Part shown: positions 6,842 to 7,109 of the stretch, one piece after another
Position numbering within the stretch: position 1 is the first letter of the stretch
Layout: each line of letters starts with the position of its first letter
Source of the DNA: an uncultured Bacteroidales bacterium
GTDB lineage: Bacteria; Bacteroidota; Bacteroidia; Bacteroidales; UBA932
Assembly: GCA_946408295.1 (NCBI GenBank)
Contig: CAMJRT010000057.1
Span: 1 to 7,109, forward strand
Direction: 5' to 3'
DNA: 7,109 nucleotides
Program-made: the position numbers and the translations under genes
The notes under the pieces: generated by a model
What the model was told of the DNA's origin: nothing
The model's input: the letters and a program-made list of their open reading frames with translations, nothing else
The model's database searches: none

Positions 6842-6846
6842 GGAGG
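6840..6846 (+). promoter_or_regulatory. Strong Shine-Dalgarno AAGGAGG setting a GTG start
   Basis: AAGGAGG overlaps the GH88 stop codon (TAA 6839-6841) and ends seven bases before the GTG at 6854. Such a strong site is uncommon in Bacteroidota, where most genes lack one. It fixes the GTG as the start of the last gene and suggests translation there is coupled to, or compensates for, the weaker start codon. Confidence 0.8.
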
Positions 6847-6853
6847 CCCTCTC

Positions 6854-7109
6854 GTGAATCGTCTGTTTACATTCCTTTTGGGCTTTGCAGTAGCAATTAG
6901 TCCGCTGTACGCCTACGATTTTGAGACTGTCCCGCAGCAACTGAAAATCCGAGGCAGGGGGACCGTGTCTTTGGACGCAAATCGTTTCAAGGATGGGGAG
7001 CGTTCCCTGCGTTTCTCCTGGGCCGGCCAGGCCGAACTCCTCTTGGTGGACCCGGCGGGGATTGGCGCATTTATGGACAGCCGGAAAGGCGGCGTGAAAC
7101 TTTGGATTT
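6854..7109 (+). CDS. Secreted protein, probable PL8/chondroitinase-ABC-type polysaccharide lyase, N-terminus only
   Basis: The frame opens with GTG behind a strong ribosome binding site and stays open for 85 codons to the window edge. Residues 1-20 form a signal peptide (L-F-T-F-L-L-G-F-A-V-A core, cleavage near Y-A/Y-D); there is no lipobox, so the product is likely soluble in the periplasm or secreted. The mature start Y-D-F-E-T-V-P, then T-V-S-L-D-A-N-R-F-K-D-G-E-R-S-L-R-F-S-W and K-L-W-I, follows the pattern of the Lyase_N beta-sandwich of chondroitin sulfate ABC lyases (FE..P...LS.S..R.K.G..SL.W.W). The catalytic domain is not in view, so activity cannot be confirmed; another enzyme with a similar carbohydrate-binding sandwich is the main alternative. 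A lyase here would make the unsaturated ends that the preceding GH88 removes. Confidence 0.6.
   Translation, partial: MNRLFTFLLGFAVAISPLYAYDFETVPQQLKIRGRGTVSLDANRFKDGERSLRFSWAGQAELLLVDPAGIGAFMDSRKGGVKLWI

Noticed and set aside
1..7109. tRNA, rRNA, CRISPR array, insertion sequence or phage attachment site
   Set aside because: Nearly all the window is coding; I saw no repeat-spacer pattern, transposase motifs, terminal inverted repeats or tRNA-like cloverleaf in the intergenic parts.

Overview
The window looks like Bacteroidota, most likely a GC-rich gut Bacteroidales; I cannot name the genus. The evidence is a hybrid two-component (one-component HK-RR fusion) regulator, lipoproteins with Bacteroidales-style leaders, a short 'KKAYISPS' peptide, a TAnnTTTG-type -7 promoter element, and a glycan-degradation operon typical of a polysaccharide utilization locus (PUL).

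Layout: the left 3.2 kb (minus strand) is one uninterrupted reading frame for a hybrid two-component system (HTCS) sensor. It has a periplasmic propeller sensor, Y_Y_Y domain, transmembrane helix, histidine kinase and the start of a receiver domain. It leaves the window at base 1, so the end of the receiver and any AraC-type DNA-binding domain lie outside. Bases 3240-3411 form a divergent control region with a near-consensus -7 box, a 70-bp-spaced direct repeat and two small dyads. On the plus strand follow a 47-residue peptide gene (3412-3555), a 684-residue surface-type lipoprotein with a fimbrillin-like N-terminal half and a beta-helix-like C-terminal half (3595-5649), a glycoside hydrolase family 88 unsaturated glucuronyl hydrolase (5666-6841), and the first 85 codons of a secreted protein whose start resembles the N-terminal domain of chondroitinase-ABC-type (PL8) lyases (6854 to the edge). 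The plus-strand genes are 13-39 bp apart and read as one operon.

How they may work together (inference): an extracytoplasmic lyase cuts a uronic-acid polymer, with a glycosaminoglycan such as chondroitin sulfate or hyaluronan as best guess. This leaves oligosaccharides with a 4,5-unsaturated uronate at the non-reducing end. The GH88 enzyme removes that residue, and the HTCS senses an oligosaccharide intermediate and switches the operon on. This parallels the Bacteroides thetaiotaomicron chondroitin/hyaluronan system, where an HTCS senses unsaturated disaccharides and a GH88 consumes the signal. No SusC/SusD pair is visible; the lipoprotein sits where such genes often would.

The less ordinary items are the short peptide gene at the head of the operon, the sharp base-composition break inside the lipoprotein gene, the repeated elements in the control region, and an 8-base C tract in the HTCS gene.
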